This document shows, in pieces, positions 11,940 to 19,367 of a stretch of 20,770 bases of DNA (the stretch's first letter is position 1; every line of letters starts with the position of its first letter). The notes beneath the pieces were generated by a model. That model was not told the DNA's origin. It made no database searches and saw only the letters and a list, made by a program, of their open reading frames with translations. Where the stretch lies: IMG/VR virus record IMGVR_UViG_3300028287_000035, positions 1-20,770 of that record. One strand, given 5' to 3'. The DNA comes from a virus. Both the position numbers and the translations under genes were made by a program.

Positions 11940-14900
11940 TTATTTATCTTCCAATCTCTGTTCAAGCTTTTCAACCTTATCAGAGAGTTCCTTGATTGCC
12001 TCAATTAGAAGTGGGACAACCTTATCATATTGAACTGTTATGTATTTATCATCAACTGGTGCTGGATGAACTACTTCAGGAAGAACTTTCTGAACTTCCT
12101 GTGCGGATACACCAGCATAAGTAATATCCGGATTAAATCCAAGTTTTTCACCAATCTCATTAAACTTATATGTAAATCCATTTAATGAATTGACCTTAAA
12201 GAGTGCATCTGTTATTGGAGAAATATTGGTTTTTAATCTCTCATCAGAAGCAAATGCAATAATGTCACCCGTGACCGAAAGGTTGCCAGTAGGTCCAAGA
12301 TCCATCCTTTTTGTAAAAGTAGATCCATCATGTGTCCACCAAACATGGTTCTGTCCCTCTTGCTGATATAAGCAACCAACTCCTCCGGTAAAATTCCAAG
12401 ATTCAGTAACTCCACTATACCAAGCATTAGTTGCAAGATGTGCTAAAGAACTCGTAAAAGTGCCAGAAGATACATATGCATTTCCAACATTTATATACGA
12501 ATCTTGACTTACTTCGAAATTTCCACCAGTAAGTGATAAAATATTATTGTCAAAATTCTCTAATCTAACATCAAAATCTTCAGTTCCTCTCTTAAAGTCA
12601 ATATATGCTCCAGTATCCCTTTGCAATTCTATGTTACCCTTATCAGATCCCAACAATACACTACCACTGGTTCTTGAGTTAATAAGAACAGAACCATTCA
12701 AAGTTTGACTATCAGTTCTTTCACTTCCGAGTGTAGTATTACCAGTAACACCTAAAGTGCCTGTAACTGTAGTATTACCAGTAACACCTAAAGTGCCTGT
12801 AACTGTAGTATTAGCAGGGATAGAAACCGTGCCAGTACCATCAGGATCGATAGTGATACTTCCATTAGTATCAACTACACCAATAGTATTACCATCAATC
12901 CTTATGCCGTCAATATCTGCTCTTCCATTGACATCTAGAATTCCAGTAACATTTGTATTTGTTTGAATAGCAACTGAACTTCCTGCAAAGGCATTAATAT
13001 TCAAATTACCACTTGTTGAAGTTAGTTCATTAGTAGTGCCATTAAGAGTAACATTACCGACTGTGGCATTTGCTGCAGTAATTGTTTTACCAATACCAAC
13101 ACCACCAGTAACTACAAGTGCTCCAGAAGTGGTTCCTGTAGAATCAGTTTCATTAGCAATTTTTACTTGAGCATTTGCTTTAATTTTTTCATCAAAAGTA
13201 ACGGGTCCGCCAAACTGAGAAAGAACCTGTCCAGAATCTCCGCCTTCTACAACTAATCTTTCTTTAATTGTAACTTCATCAAATACTGCACTTAATCTCG
13301 ATGGGTCTTCACCAGTCACAGTTGGCACTGGAATATCAAAATTAGTTTCTTCACCAGTTGCAGATGATTTCTTCTGGTTTCCAATATAGAAATCACCTTT
13401 GTTATTCATACCAGTATAAACAACGAGACCAGCACCCCTTTCCTGTGCCTGTGACAAGAACTCTTCCCTTTCTGTGAGTGTTCTGTCCTGAACTTGCGGA
13501 AGACCCGTAGAATAGTTTCCAGGACCATATCCAAGATACTCAAATGTATGACCAGAAGCACGAATAATTGATGGTCTATGGAACTCAATTGAAGGAACTT
13601 TAACTTTTCTAATTGTTGAGTTCTCGACATGTATTGCAGGTGAAGTAGCCAGTGCTCCACGAATCACGGTAATTTGATCTGCAGGAGTTCCACTCAGAGA
13701 ATCACTTGCAATTCTCATAATTTCATTATCAATCTGAATGTAAGAACCTAATGGGAACCTTGTCATAGTTCCGGCAATACCAGGACTACTTACAGAGAAT
13801 GATGTTGTTGTTGAATTGGCATTAATACCACCAGATTCAGAAAGAGTTAATGTTTCTCCATCAAAAATAGTAATTGCTCTTTGATCAAGATTTTCATTCG
13901 TCTTATCAGAAACACCTGCATTTGATGATAGTCCGTGCTTTAAGATATATCCATTAGTAAGAGTAGATACCTCAGATTCTGTATCGAAAGTAAATGTATC
14001 GTAATCTACAACTCCTGCAACTATAAAATCACCTTTATTTGCATTAGAACTGTTAATAATTCTAAACTTATTACCAGGTGCTAGTCCATGAGCAGCATTA
14101 GTATTGATTGTTTGAATTGCATTAGAAAAACTACTTGAAGATATTTGAACAGAAGGTGCAGTCACAAATGCATAATTATCTGATGTAATTACCGGATCCC
14201 CAGTTGTTCTTGCAATCGAAATACTATCTCTACCAGTGACACTAGCAATACGATGATAAGTATCAGTTCCTGTTCCAATACCAGTAAACTGAACTACATC
14301 TCCAATATGAGATGAAATACCAGCAGAAGTGACTGTAAATGTATTAGGAGTTCCTGCTCCAATTACACGAGTATCCAAATAATATGTTGCTGTTGCTGCA
14401 GAATAATTAGAACCACCGTTCATAATTTCTACGGAATCTATACTTTGTCCAGGTGCAACAACAACTTTTGCAGTTGCACCCTGCCAAGCACTATCAAAAG
14501 CACTTCCACTATTAATTGGATCTGGTATTGTGGAAATTTTTACATTATAATAAGTTCCTGGAGTAAAGTTTGCAGTTGCACCAAGACTTCCAGTTACAAT
14601 ACTATTAAAGTTATGATTTCTATCAAATTCGATAATTGGTAATGTTGGTGTTGTATTATCAACTGATTTTATATTAAGACCAATACCGAGTGATGTTAGT
14701 AATAAGTCGGCACTTTCTCTTGTAATACTCTTCTTAAGGTCATCTGTCTGAACTTCTCCGATTGGAGACCTTAAGGCATAAGTTTTTGCAGAATTTGGGT
14801 CGTCGTTAGGATTATCTCTATCAAGTTGTGGATATAAATCAGTTACATTCTGACTATACTCAAGATTTGTAAATTCATTCTGAATTGCATTATTAGAATT

Positions 14901-17717
14901 CAGTGTATAAATGTGATAAACACCATTTGAATCTCCATCACTATATTCAGAGATTATCTCGTTCCTATAAACATAAAGATTTGACTGTAGGTCAGTTCTC
15001 TCAAATCTTGGAAGTGATGTTGTTCTTTCATTTACATTATTTGTAAATGTTCCTGGAGTTAATGTTGTTGTATATGTGAATTCTAAATCATTTGTAGAAA
15101 CACTGGCGACATTATATGTTCCATTATATCCCTTATCAATTAATCCAGTCGTGTTTGTAGAATCAGTTACATTCTTAATAGTGACTGAATCCCCAACTTT
15201 TAAATTGTGGGGTAATTCTGAGACAACAGTTACAGTGTTTGAAACTCTAGAACAAGTATTAATAAAACTTGGATTACGATTCCAATTGTAATTTGTATTG
15301 TTAATAGTTTCTCTACTTGTATCAGCAGTTCCTACATATCCAGTTGTGCTAGATTCTTGAATAACAAATCCTGCTTCTGGAGTCTTTGCATTTGTAAGTT
15401 GACTTGGAACTACAACTCTAACTTTATAAATCTTCTCATCTAAACTTCTATTGTCTGAAGTTCTCTTAATGATAGTTGGTTCTGATGCACCAGTTCCAGA
15501 AAGTTGTCCAGTAATAGTATTATTAGATACTTTAATATACCATTGACTTCCATCCCACTGAACTGGATGTCCGGCATCACCAGATTGTTTATCAGAAACT
15601 CTCGTAATAATTTTTAGATTTGTTCCACCATATACTGTAATTGGTTGATCGGCATCTGCTTCTGCTTTTGATGCGGCAAGTTTAACAGTCGTATTATTTG
15701 GTGCAATTGCATAATAAACTGTGTTAGTTCTTAAATTTTCTGGTAGATCTCCATCATCACTGATAATGATAACCTTTTCACCTGTTGCTAAACTATGAGT
15801 CCCTATCGTGAATATATTTGACGAAGGTCCAGAAGTTACCGGATATTCTTTAAATGATGAAGAATCATCCGACATTAAAATATCTGCCGAATATTCTGTT
15901 CCACTAACAGTAAGGAAAAGTTTATCATTTACTTTTGCACCAACACGATATCCTTGTGTAAGAATTGGTGGCTTTACATCTTCATTATCAAATCCAAAGA
16001 GATATAGTTTTGTATTATCTGATGTTTTTGAGTTATCAAGAGTCAACCAATCAATATCTTCTTCAATTGAATGTAATGCTCTTGGTGGAATAATATGAGT
16101 GATGAATGCCTTATTATCTTTCTCAAATGCTTCCTTCTTAAATCCTTCGGAGATTAGTGATAATTGACCAAAGTTAGAGTTTGAGTTGGTTACAGAGGCA
16201 TCTCCACCACTCTGTGCTTCAAAATGTTTGTTATATCCAATCGCAAACACAGAAACAATCTGAACAATTGCATCATTCGTAATCTTAATGTGAGATTGTT
16301 CCCATCCTTTTCTATAAATTGCTTCAGAATCTAAATGATATACAGTTCCGGACGATGAAGATTTTGAAGAAAGATCTGAACCAGTTTGTGTTGTTCCTGC
16401 AGAGTAAAATGTATTTTCATATTGTCTAGATGATGGGATATATTTTACAAATGCTCTATCATCTTTTTGAAGACTAACTCCAGTAAATTGAGCCACGACC
16501 ATACTACGGAATCCAGTTGCCTTAGATCCGTCTGTATGCATTCCATTCATACCCCATACAGAACGCATTGAGATATTAAAGATATAAGGAGAAGCTCCAG
16601 AAACTGTATCAGTTTCAATTGTAACTGTTCCTTGATTTGGTGTTGGTGCAGGACTAATAAGTGCCGGATCAGATGATATAGTATAGAAAAAGATATTATC
16701 ACTAGTAGTACTAACTTCTGTGACTCTGGTTGAAATATTATACTGAGAATCTGATACATCCTTAATACGAATTGGTGTTCCTACATCTAATCCATGAGGA
16801 CCTTGTGTTGTGACAGTAATTCTTCTCGTTGGTGTTAGTCCATCACCTGATATAATTGATGTGATTGTAATAGGATCTGATGCAAATGCACCTACAATCT
16901 CAAACTCTGGTCTTACTGAAGTAAATCCTTCTTTATTTCCGGGAAATACATCAGTAGAGTCAACTTCTCTACCTGACCCACTAGCATATGCTTGTGATAG
17001 TTTTGCATAATACATTGCAAGGTCTGTTACACCTTGAGTACCAACTTCATTTACACCATCAGCATATTCAAATACCGTAAGTTTATGGTGTGAAAATGTT
17101 GGACTTGATTTGAGTTCAAAATTATTGTTTTGTGTATAAACTGTTCCAAATTCATCTCCATCAAAAATAGAGAATTGCCAGAGATAACATGCCCCAGTAA
17201 TTCTAAAGATTGCCGAATATGGAACTGCATCATCAGTTGGATTCGGAACATAAAGAGGGCGTATTTTGGTCTTTCTTAAGTCAAGACCAACAATTGAAGT
17301 TCCGCGAGGGACAATTACACCACCATTTACACTATTAAACTTATAAAGATCGTTATCTTTTTGAGTTAAGTCGAAAACAGAATCTAATGTTAATGGTAAA
17401 GGTCTTAATGGTGAACCATCGGCAGATGTAATATTTGCTGGATTACTATTATCAATGGAATAACCTGGACGATTATCAACTACATGATTACCAGGCATCA
17501 AGAGAATTGTAGTCTTCTCTGTCTCGTCGTTATTATTTCCCTTTACATACGAAAATCTTGCAGACTCAATTAATGCTCTCTGAATTGTTTTAAACGGTCG
17601 AGCAAGTGAGTTTCCTTGGTTACTAATACTATCAGTCGAATCTAAATCTGATGGACTTACATATAATATACGACCCTCAGTGTTCTTAATAATAGAATCT
17701 AATTTATTCAGAGGCAT
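11940..17717 (-). CDS. Giant tail-fibre/structural protein with C-terminal S74 autoprocessing domain
   Basis: This encodes 1925 residues, by far the largest product here. The N-terminus (NSLARPFKTIQRALIESA, then TTILLMPGNHVVDN and GGVIVPRGTSIVGLDLR) resembles the opening of a right-handed beta-helix fibre in cyanophage structural proteins. The long middle is Thr/Ser/Asn-rich with many VTS, VGD and ITI strands. Late in the protein come GALVVTGGVGIGKT and TVTGTLGVTGNT repeats, and then a peptidase S74 chaperone domain from about Ser1824 (SDERLKTNI, LNGFTYKFN, YAGVSAQEVQKVLPEVV). A final coiled coil follows (LLIEAIKELSDKVEKLEQ). S74 domains help fibres trimerise and then cut themselves off before this serine. 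A late promoter motif lies 33 nt upstream. Confidence 0.85.
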   Translation of the reverse strand: MPLNKLDSIIKNTEGRILYVSPSDLDSTDSISNQGNSLARPFKTIQRALIESARFSYVKGNNNDETEKTTILLMPGNHVVDNRPGYSIDNSNPANITSADGSPLRPLPLTLDSVFDLTQKDNDLYKFNSVNGGVIVPRGTSIVGLDLRKTKIRPLYVPNPTDDAVPYSAIFRITGACYLWQFSIFDGDEFGTVYTQNNNFELKSSPTFSHHKLTVFEYADGVNEVGTQGVTDLAMYYAKLSQAYASGSGREVDSTDVFPGNKEGFTSVRPEFEIVGAFASDPITITSIISGDGLTPTRRITVTTQGPHGLDVGTPIRIKDVSDSQYNISTRVTEVSTTSDNIFFYTISSDPALISPAPTPNQGTVTIETDTVSGASPYIFNISMRSVWGMNGMHTDGSKATGFRSMVVAQFTGVSLQKDDRAFVKYIPSSRQYENTFYSAGTTQTGSDLSSKSSSSGTVYHLDSEAIYRKGWEQSHIKITNDAIVQIVSVFAIGYNKHFEAQSGGDASVTNSNSNFGQLSLISEGFKKEAFEKDNKAFITHIIPPRALHSIEEDIDWLTLDNSKTSDNTKLYLFGFDNEDVKPPILTQGYRVGAKVNDKLFLTVSGTEYSADILMSDDSSSFKEYPVTSGPSSNIFTIGTHSLATGEKVIIISDDGDLPENLRTNTVYYAIAPNNTTVKLAASKAEADADQPITVYGGTNLKIITRVSDKQSGDAGHPVQWDGSQWYIKVSNNTITGQLSGTGASEPTIIKRTSDNRSLDEKIYKVRVVVPSQLTNAKTPEAGFVIQESSTTGYVGTADTSRETINNTNYNWNRNPSFINTCSRVSNTVTVVSELPHNLKVGDSVTIKNVTDSTNTTGLIDKGYNGTYNVASVSTNDLEFTYTTTLTPGTFTNNVNERTTSLPRFERTDLQSNLYVYRNEIISEYSDGDSNGVYHIYTLNSNNAIQNEFTNLEYSQNVTDLYPQLDRDNPNDDPNSAKTYALRSPIGEVQTDDLKKSITRESADLLLTSLGIGLNIKSVDNTTPTLPIIEFDRNHNFNSIVTGSLGATANFTPGTYYNVKISTIPDPINSGSAFDSAWQGATAKVVVAPGQSIDSVEIMNGGSNYSAATATYYLDTRVIGAGTPNTFTVTSAGISSHIGDVVQFTGIGTGTDTYHRIASVTGRDSISIARTTGDPVITSDNYAFVTAPSVQISSSSFSNAIQTINTNAAHGLAPGNKFRIINSSNANKGDFIVAGVVDYDTFTFDTESEVSTLTNGYILKHGLSSNAGVSDKTNENLDQRAITIFDGETLTLSESGGINANSTTTSFSVSSPGIAGTMTRFPLGSYIQIDNEIMRIASDSLSGTPADQITVIRGALATSPAIHVENSTIRKVKVPSIEFHRPSIIRASGHTFEYLGYGPGNYSTGLPQVQDRTLTEREEFLSQAQERGAGLVVYTGMNNKGDFYIGNQKKSSATGEETNFDIPVPTVTGEDPSRLSAVFDEVTIKERLVVEGGDSGQVLSQFGGPVTFDEKIKANAQVKIANETDSTGTTSGALVVTGGVGIGKTITAANATVGNVTLNGTTNELTSTSGNLNINAFAGSSVAIQTNTNVTGILDVNGRADIDGIRIDGNTIGVVDTNGSITIDPDGTGTVSIPANTTVTGTLGVTGNTTVTGTLGVTGNTTLGSERTDSQTLNGSVLINSRTSGSVLLGSDKGNIELQRDTGAYIDFKRGTEDFDVRLENFDNNILSLTGGNFEVSQDSYINVGNAYVSSGTFTSSLAHLATNAWYSGVTESWNFTGGVGCLYQQEGQNHVWWTHDGSTFTKRMDLGPTGNLSVTGDIIAFASDERLKTNISPITDALFKVNSLNGFTYKFNEIGEKLGFNPDITYAGVSAQEVQKVLPEVVHPAPVDDKYITVQYDKVVPLLIEAIKELSDKVEKLEQRLEDK
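11941..11947 (-). promoter_or_regulatory. T4-type late promoter motif
   Basis: ATAAATA overlaps the stop codon of the S74 fibre gene and lies 18 nt before the ATG of the next fibre gene. T4-like phages start late transcription at TATAAATA-like boxes without a -35 element. Confidence 0.6.
12736..12807 (-). repeat. Perfect 36-bp tandem repeat inside the giant fibre gene
   Basis: Two identical 36-bp units (12736-12771 and 12772-12807) encode the 12-residue unit TVTGTLGVTGNT twice. A third partial start follows. Exact identity suggests a recent slip or recombination event that adds one beta turn to the fibre. Confidence 0.85.
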
Positions 17718-17749
17718 TGTATTACTGCGTCTATGCTATTTCTATAATT

Positions 17750-17756
17750 TATTTAT
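17750..17756 (-). promoter_or_regulatory. T4-type late promoter motif
   Basis: ATAAATA overlaps the TAA stop (17753-17755) of the preceding gene and lies 33 nt before the ATG of the giant fibre gene. Confidence 0.6.
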
Positions 17757-18061
17757 CTCAGTAAATCCTCTTCTCCATTATAGAAACTTTGTATCTCTTC
17801 TGGTAAGTTTTCAGGGTTTAATATCTCAATATCATCAAAGCAAGGATGACAATTTTCTAATATCAAATAATTGGAACCTTTGTAAATATCTTCTACCGAA
17901 TAATCTTTATTACTGTATGCTTCTCTTACTATTTCCCGGTCATACAAATACCCTACAGGTAAATCATCAAATGTAAATGGGACATCATTCAAGAAGAACA
18001 TTTTGACTATTACCTTATAGTCATTATACCAACACTTCTTTGTGGTTACTTCATAAGACAT
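17753..18061 (-). CDS. Late protein of unknown function
   Basis: I start this gene at ATG 18061 (102 residues, MSYEVTTKKCWYNDYKVIV). A longer frame from 18133 would translate through a strong terminator hairpin. The product is acidic, with three cysteines (Cys10 in KKCWYN, and two in ENCHPCFDDIEIL) and many tyrosines. The His-Pro-Cys cluster might bind metal, but this is only suggestive. A late promoter motif lies 18 nt upstream and a GAAAG ribosome site precedes the ATG. It heads the late block, just before the giant fibre gene, so a role in virion structure or fibre assembly is possible but unproven. Confidence 0.75.
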   Translation of the reverse strand: MSYEVTTKKCWYNDYKVIVKMFFLNDVPFTFDDLPVGYLYDREIVREAYSNKDYSVEDIYKGSNYLILENCHPCFDDIEILNPENLPEEIQSFYNGEEDLLR

Positions 18062-18078
18062 AATATTATTCTTTCTTT

Positions 18079-18085
18079 TATTTAT
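18079..18085 (-). promoter_or_regulatory. T4-type late promoter motif
   Basis: ATAAATA lies directly after the tRNA-region terminator and 18 nt before the ATG of the 102-codon late gene. It would restart transcription for the late block. Confidence 0.6.
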
Positions 18086-18091
18086 TTTCAT

Positions 18092-18121
18092 AAAAAAAGG
18101 TTCCCGCACCACCAGGAACCT
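18092..18121 (-). terminator. Strong rho-independent terminator after the tRNA cluster
   Basis: Read leftward, AGGTTCC pairs with GGAACCT around a 10-nt loop and is followed by seven T residues. It ends the transcript that carries the antitoxin-like gene and both tRNAs. Confidence 0.9.
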
Positions 18122-18218
18122 CATGTTATTCACTCACCAAAAGGAAACCCTATCATATAATCATCATTTCTCGCAGAGTGACTTTACATCTAGTGGGGCT
18201 AACTCCTTCCCCTTCCAA

Positions 18219-18293
18219 TACCCGTGATCGGACTCGAACCGATACTGTCGAAATTTTAAGTTTCGTGTCTACTGCCAATTGGACTACACGGGC
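18219..18293 (-). tRNA. tRNA-Leu(UAA), with a short variable loop
   Basis: The 75-nt cloverleaf can be folded by eye. The acceptor GCCCGTG pairs with CACGGGT (one G-U at position 1-72), with a D arm containing TTGG, an anticodon stem CGAAA/TTTCG with loop CTTAAAA, and a T arm ATCGG-TTCGAGT-CCGAT. The discriminator base is A. The anticodon UAA reads the leucine codon UUA, and the loop is the same as in T4 tRNA-Leu from memory. Bacterial leucine tRNAs normally have a long variable arm; here only about five bases (ACAGT) are present. CCA is not encoded. It would help translate the UUA-rich phage genes. Confidence 0.85.
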
Positions 18294-18297
18294 AAGA

Positions 18298-18357
18298 CAT
18301 TACACTTATCCGTATGCTATGTGGGCATCACACCCAGTATACTGACAGTTTGTAATG
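18298..18357 (-). ncRNA. Structured spacer RNA candidate between the tRNAs
   Basis: CATTACA and TGTAATG form a perfect 7-bp closing stem around 46 nt. Inside, GTAT can pair with ATAC, and TGGG with CCCA at the tip. The element begins 4 nt from the tRNA-Leu 5' end. Only the folding is visible; it could be a processing signal, a decayed tRNA or a small RNA. The rest of the spacer (18358-18468) holds two short hairpins (near 18415-18434 and 18450-18466) and no gene. Confidence 0.3.
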
Positions 18358-18468
18358 GAGTAAGACACAATTTCCGTTGTGAATATTCAAGGGGGTTTAT
18401 CCTCACCAACAGGGTTTCGGTATATCCGAACCGATGAGCACCTTGATTGGAACGTCTCAAGTTCCTAA

Positions 18469-18541
18469 TGCCCGTTGTGGGAATCTAACCCACCTTCGAT
18501 CGTTTATGAGACGATTGCATTCGACAGATTGCTAAACGGGC
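18469..18541 (-). tRNA. tRNA-Met(CAU) (could be the Ile2 type)
   Basis: The 73-nt cloverleaf has acceptor GCCCGTT/AACGGGC (7 bp), a D stem GCA/TGC, an anticodon stem ATCGT/ACGAT with loop CTCATAA, and a T stem GTGGG/CCCAC; the discriminator is A. Anticodon CAU means methionine, or isoleucine AUA if the C is lysidine-modified. The T loop is TTAGATT instead of TTCGAxx and the D loop lacks GG. A U19-A56 pair may replace the usual G19-C56 contact. CCA is not encoded. Confidence 0.8.
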
Positions 18542-18597
18542 AAGGAAAAGGTTTATAAAACTCCCCTGACTACCAAGTCTCACGAGCAGATGATGAA

Positions 18598-18771
18598 CTA
18601 CTGAGCTTCGTTATTGTTCTCAGTGTGTATTCGTATCAGTTCATCATCGGCAGGCATCATTACTGCTGCCTTACCATCTTCTCTTACAATACCTATGGTT
18701 TCACCGTTTTCGACTCTTTCCATAAGATCATCAAAATTGTCTTCCCATTCTTTCAGGGTAAAAACTTCCAT
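18598..18771 (-). CDS. Phd/YefM-like antitoxin
   Basis: This 57-codon gene begins at ATG 18771 with GGAGG 5 nt before it and starts directly after the preceding stop. The peptide EVFTLKEWEDNFDDLMERV, followed by ENGETIGIVREDGKAAVMMP, fits the Phd/YefM fold. In that family a beta strand with a short helix is followed by the xVENGExxxIxRxGKxxAVxxP signature, which binds operator DNA as a dimer. The tail (ADDELIRIHTENNNEAQ) is short and polar, so the toxin-binding part seems reduced. Phd/YefM proteins neutralise a partner toxin and repress their own operon. The gene upstream (62 codons) is the only candidate partner here. An alternative is an orphan antitoxin that counters a host toxin. Confidence 0.7.
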   Translation of the reverse strand: MEVFTLKEWEDNFDDLMERVENGETIGIVREDGKAAVMMPADDELIRIHTENNNEAQ

Positions 18772-18960
18772 TTACACCTCCAGTGGTTCTGCATAAACCA
18801 AAGCATCTTCGGGACAAGTATTGCGGATGACCTCAAGAACATTCATGAACTGGTCCACAGTATCACAAACAATTTCTTTGGTGTCTCCTTCACTAGAATA
18901 GATGTAAAATATGCGTTTGGTAGGGTCTACAACACATCGTGTGAGAAACTCGTCTTGCAT
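18772..18960 (-). CDS. Small protein paired with the antitoxin-like gene, unknown
   Basis: I start this gene at ATG 18960 (62 residues, MQDEFLTRCVVDPTKRIFYI). An upstream in-frame ATG (18997-18999) sits between the -35 and -10 boxes of the promoter, so it cannot be on the mRNA made from it. The product is a compact alpha/beta protein with beta strands (RIFYIYSSEGDTKEIVC), a helix (TVDQFMNVLEVIRN) and an acidic end. It does not match RelE, Doc or YoeB toxins by eye. It heads a two-gene operon with the Phd/YefM-like gene and shares its promoter. Function unknown; from memory similar small proteins occur in other cyanophages. Confidence 0.7.
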   Translation of the reverse strand: MQDEFLTRCVVDPTKRIFYIYSSEGDTKEIVCDTVDQFMNVLEVIRNTCPEDALVYAEPLEV

Positions 18961-18984
18961 CTTGCTTTGGTTGCTTACCTTGTT

Positions 18985-19013
18985 ATTATAAGGCATTTGA
19001 GTGCCGGTGTCAA
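18985..19013 (-). promoter_or_regulatory. Consensus sigma-70 promoter
   Basis: TTGACA (19008-19013), 17 nt, then TATAAT (18985-18990): both boxes are perfect and optimally spaced. It is followed by ACAAGGTAAGC, nearly the same leader as in the three early cassettes. It would drive the small gene, the antitoxin-like gene and the two tRNAs. Confidence 0.88.
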
Positions 19014-19034
19014 CTGTGCCGGTTGGAGAAGTGG

Positions 19035-19367
19035 TTAGGTTGTTGCGACTCCAACAGTAGGTTTTGGATATTGATTTTTTACTTCTAAAATTTCTGCTTT
19101 CCATCCGTCATATCCTTGATGATATAGAAGATCTAATTGGTCTTCGATTGATGGATATGCAGGTTTACGATCTCTTTGATATTGTTTATTTTCCCATTGT
19201 TGTGCTAATACTAGAATTTCAGCATTAACTTCATCTTCTGTTGGTACTGATTGATCTTCACTCAACCAATCAATACCAGAATATGTATTCCCTATAACGG
19301 CAAATTCAGCACCAGGTCTCAATGAGGCTAATGCACAAGCAATTGTAGGATAGTAAGTATTATTCAT
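19035..19367 (-). CDS. XkdW-like tail-fibre assembly protein
   Basis: ATG at 19367 overlaps the stop of the fibre gene upstream as ATGA and gives 110 residues; a longer frame from 19463 is a shadow of that gene. The C-terminal half has RDRKPAYPSIEDQLDLLYHQ, then GWKAEILEVKNQYPKP. The YPSIEDQLDLLY pattern is characteristic, from memory, of XkdW-type proteins found next to phage tail fibres. The N-terminal half (PTIACALASLRPGAEFAVIG, then DWLSEDQSVPTEDE) is like small fibre-assembly chaperones. It probably assists folding or attachment of the fibre protein encoded just upstream. Confidence 0.7.
   Translation of the reverse strand: MNNTYYPTIACALASLRPGAEFAVIGNTYSGIDWLSEDQSVPTEDEVNAEILVLAQQWENKQYQRDRKPAYPSIEDQLDLLYHQGYDGWKAEILEVKNQYPKPTVGVATT

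Noticed and set aside
18062-18133. N-terminal extension of the 102-codon late gene
   Set aside because: It would translate through the rho-independent terminator and the late promoter motif; the ATG at 18061 fits both signals.
18219-18293. Suppressor tRNA reading the UAA stop codon
   Set aside because: The anticodon is UAA, which reads UUA (Leu). A UAA suppressor would need anticodon UUA.
18359-18468. A third tRNA between the two clear tRNAs
   Set aside because: One hairpin has a 5-bp stem with a 7-nt loop like an anticodon arm, but no matching acceptor, D or T arm can be drawn around it.
18625-19038. 137-codon plus-strand frame
   Set aside because: It runs antisense across the antitoxin-like gene, its partner and their consensus promoter, all of which make better sense on the minus strand.
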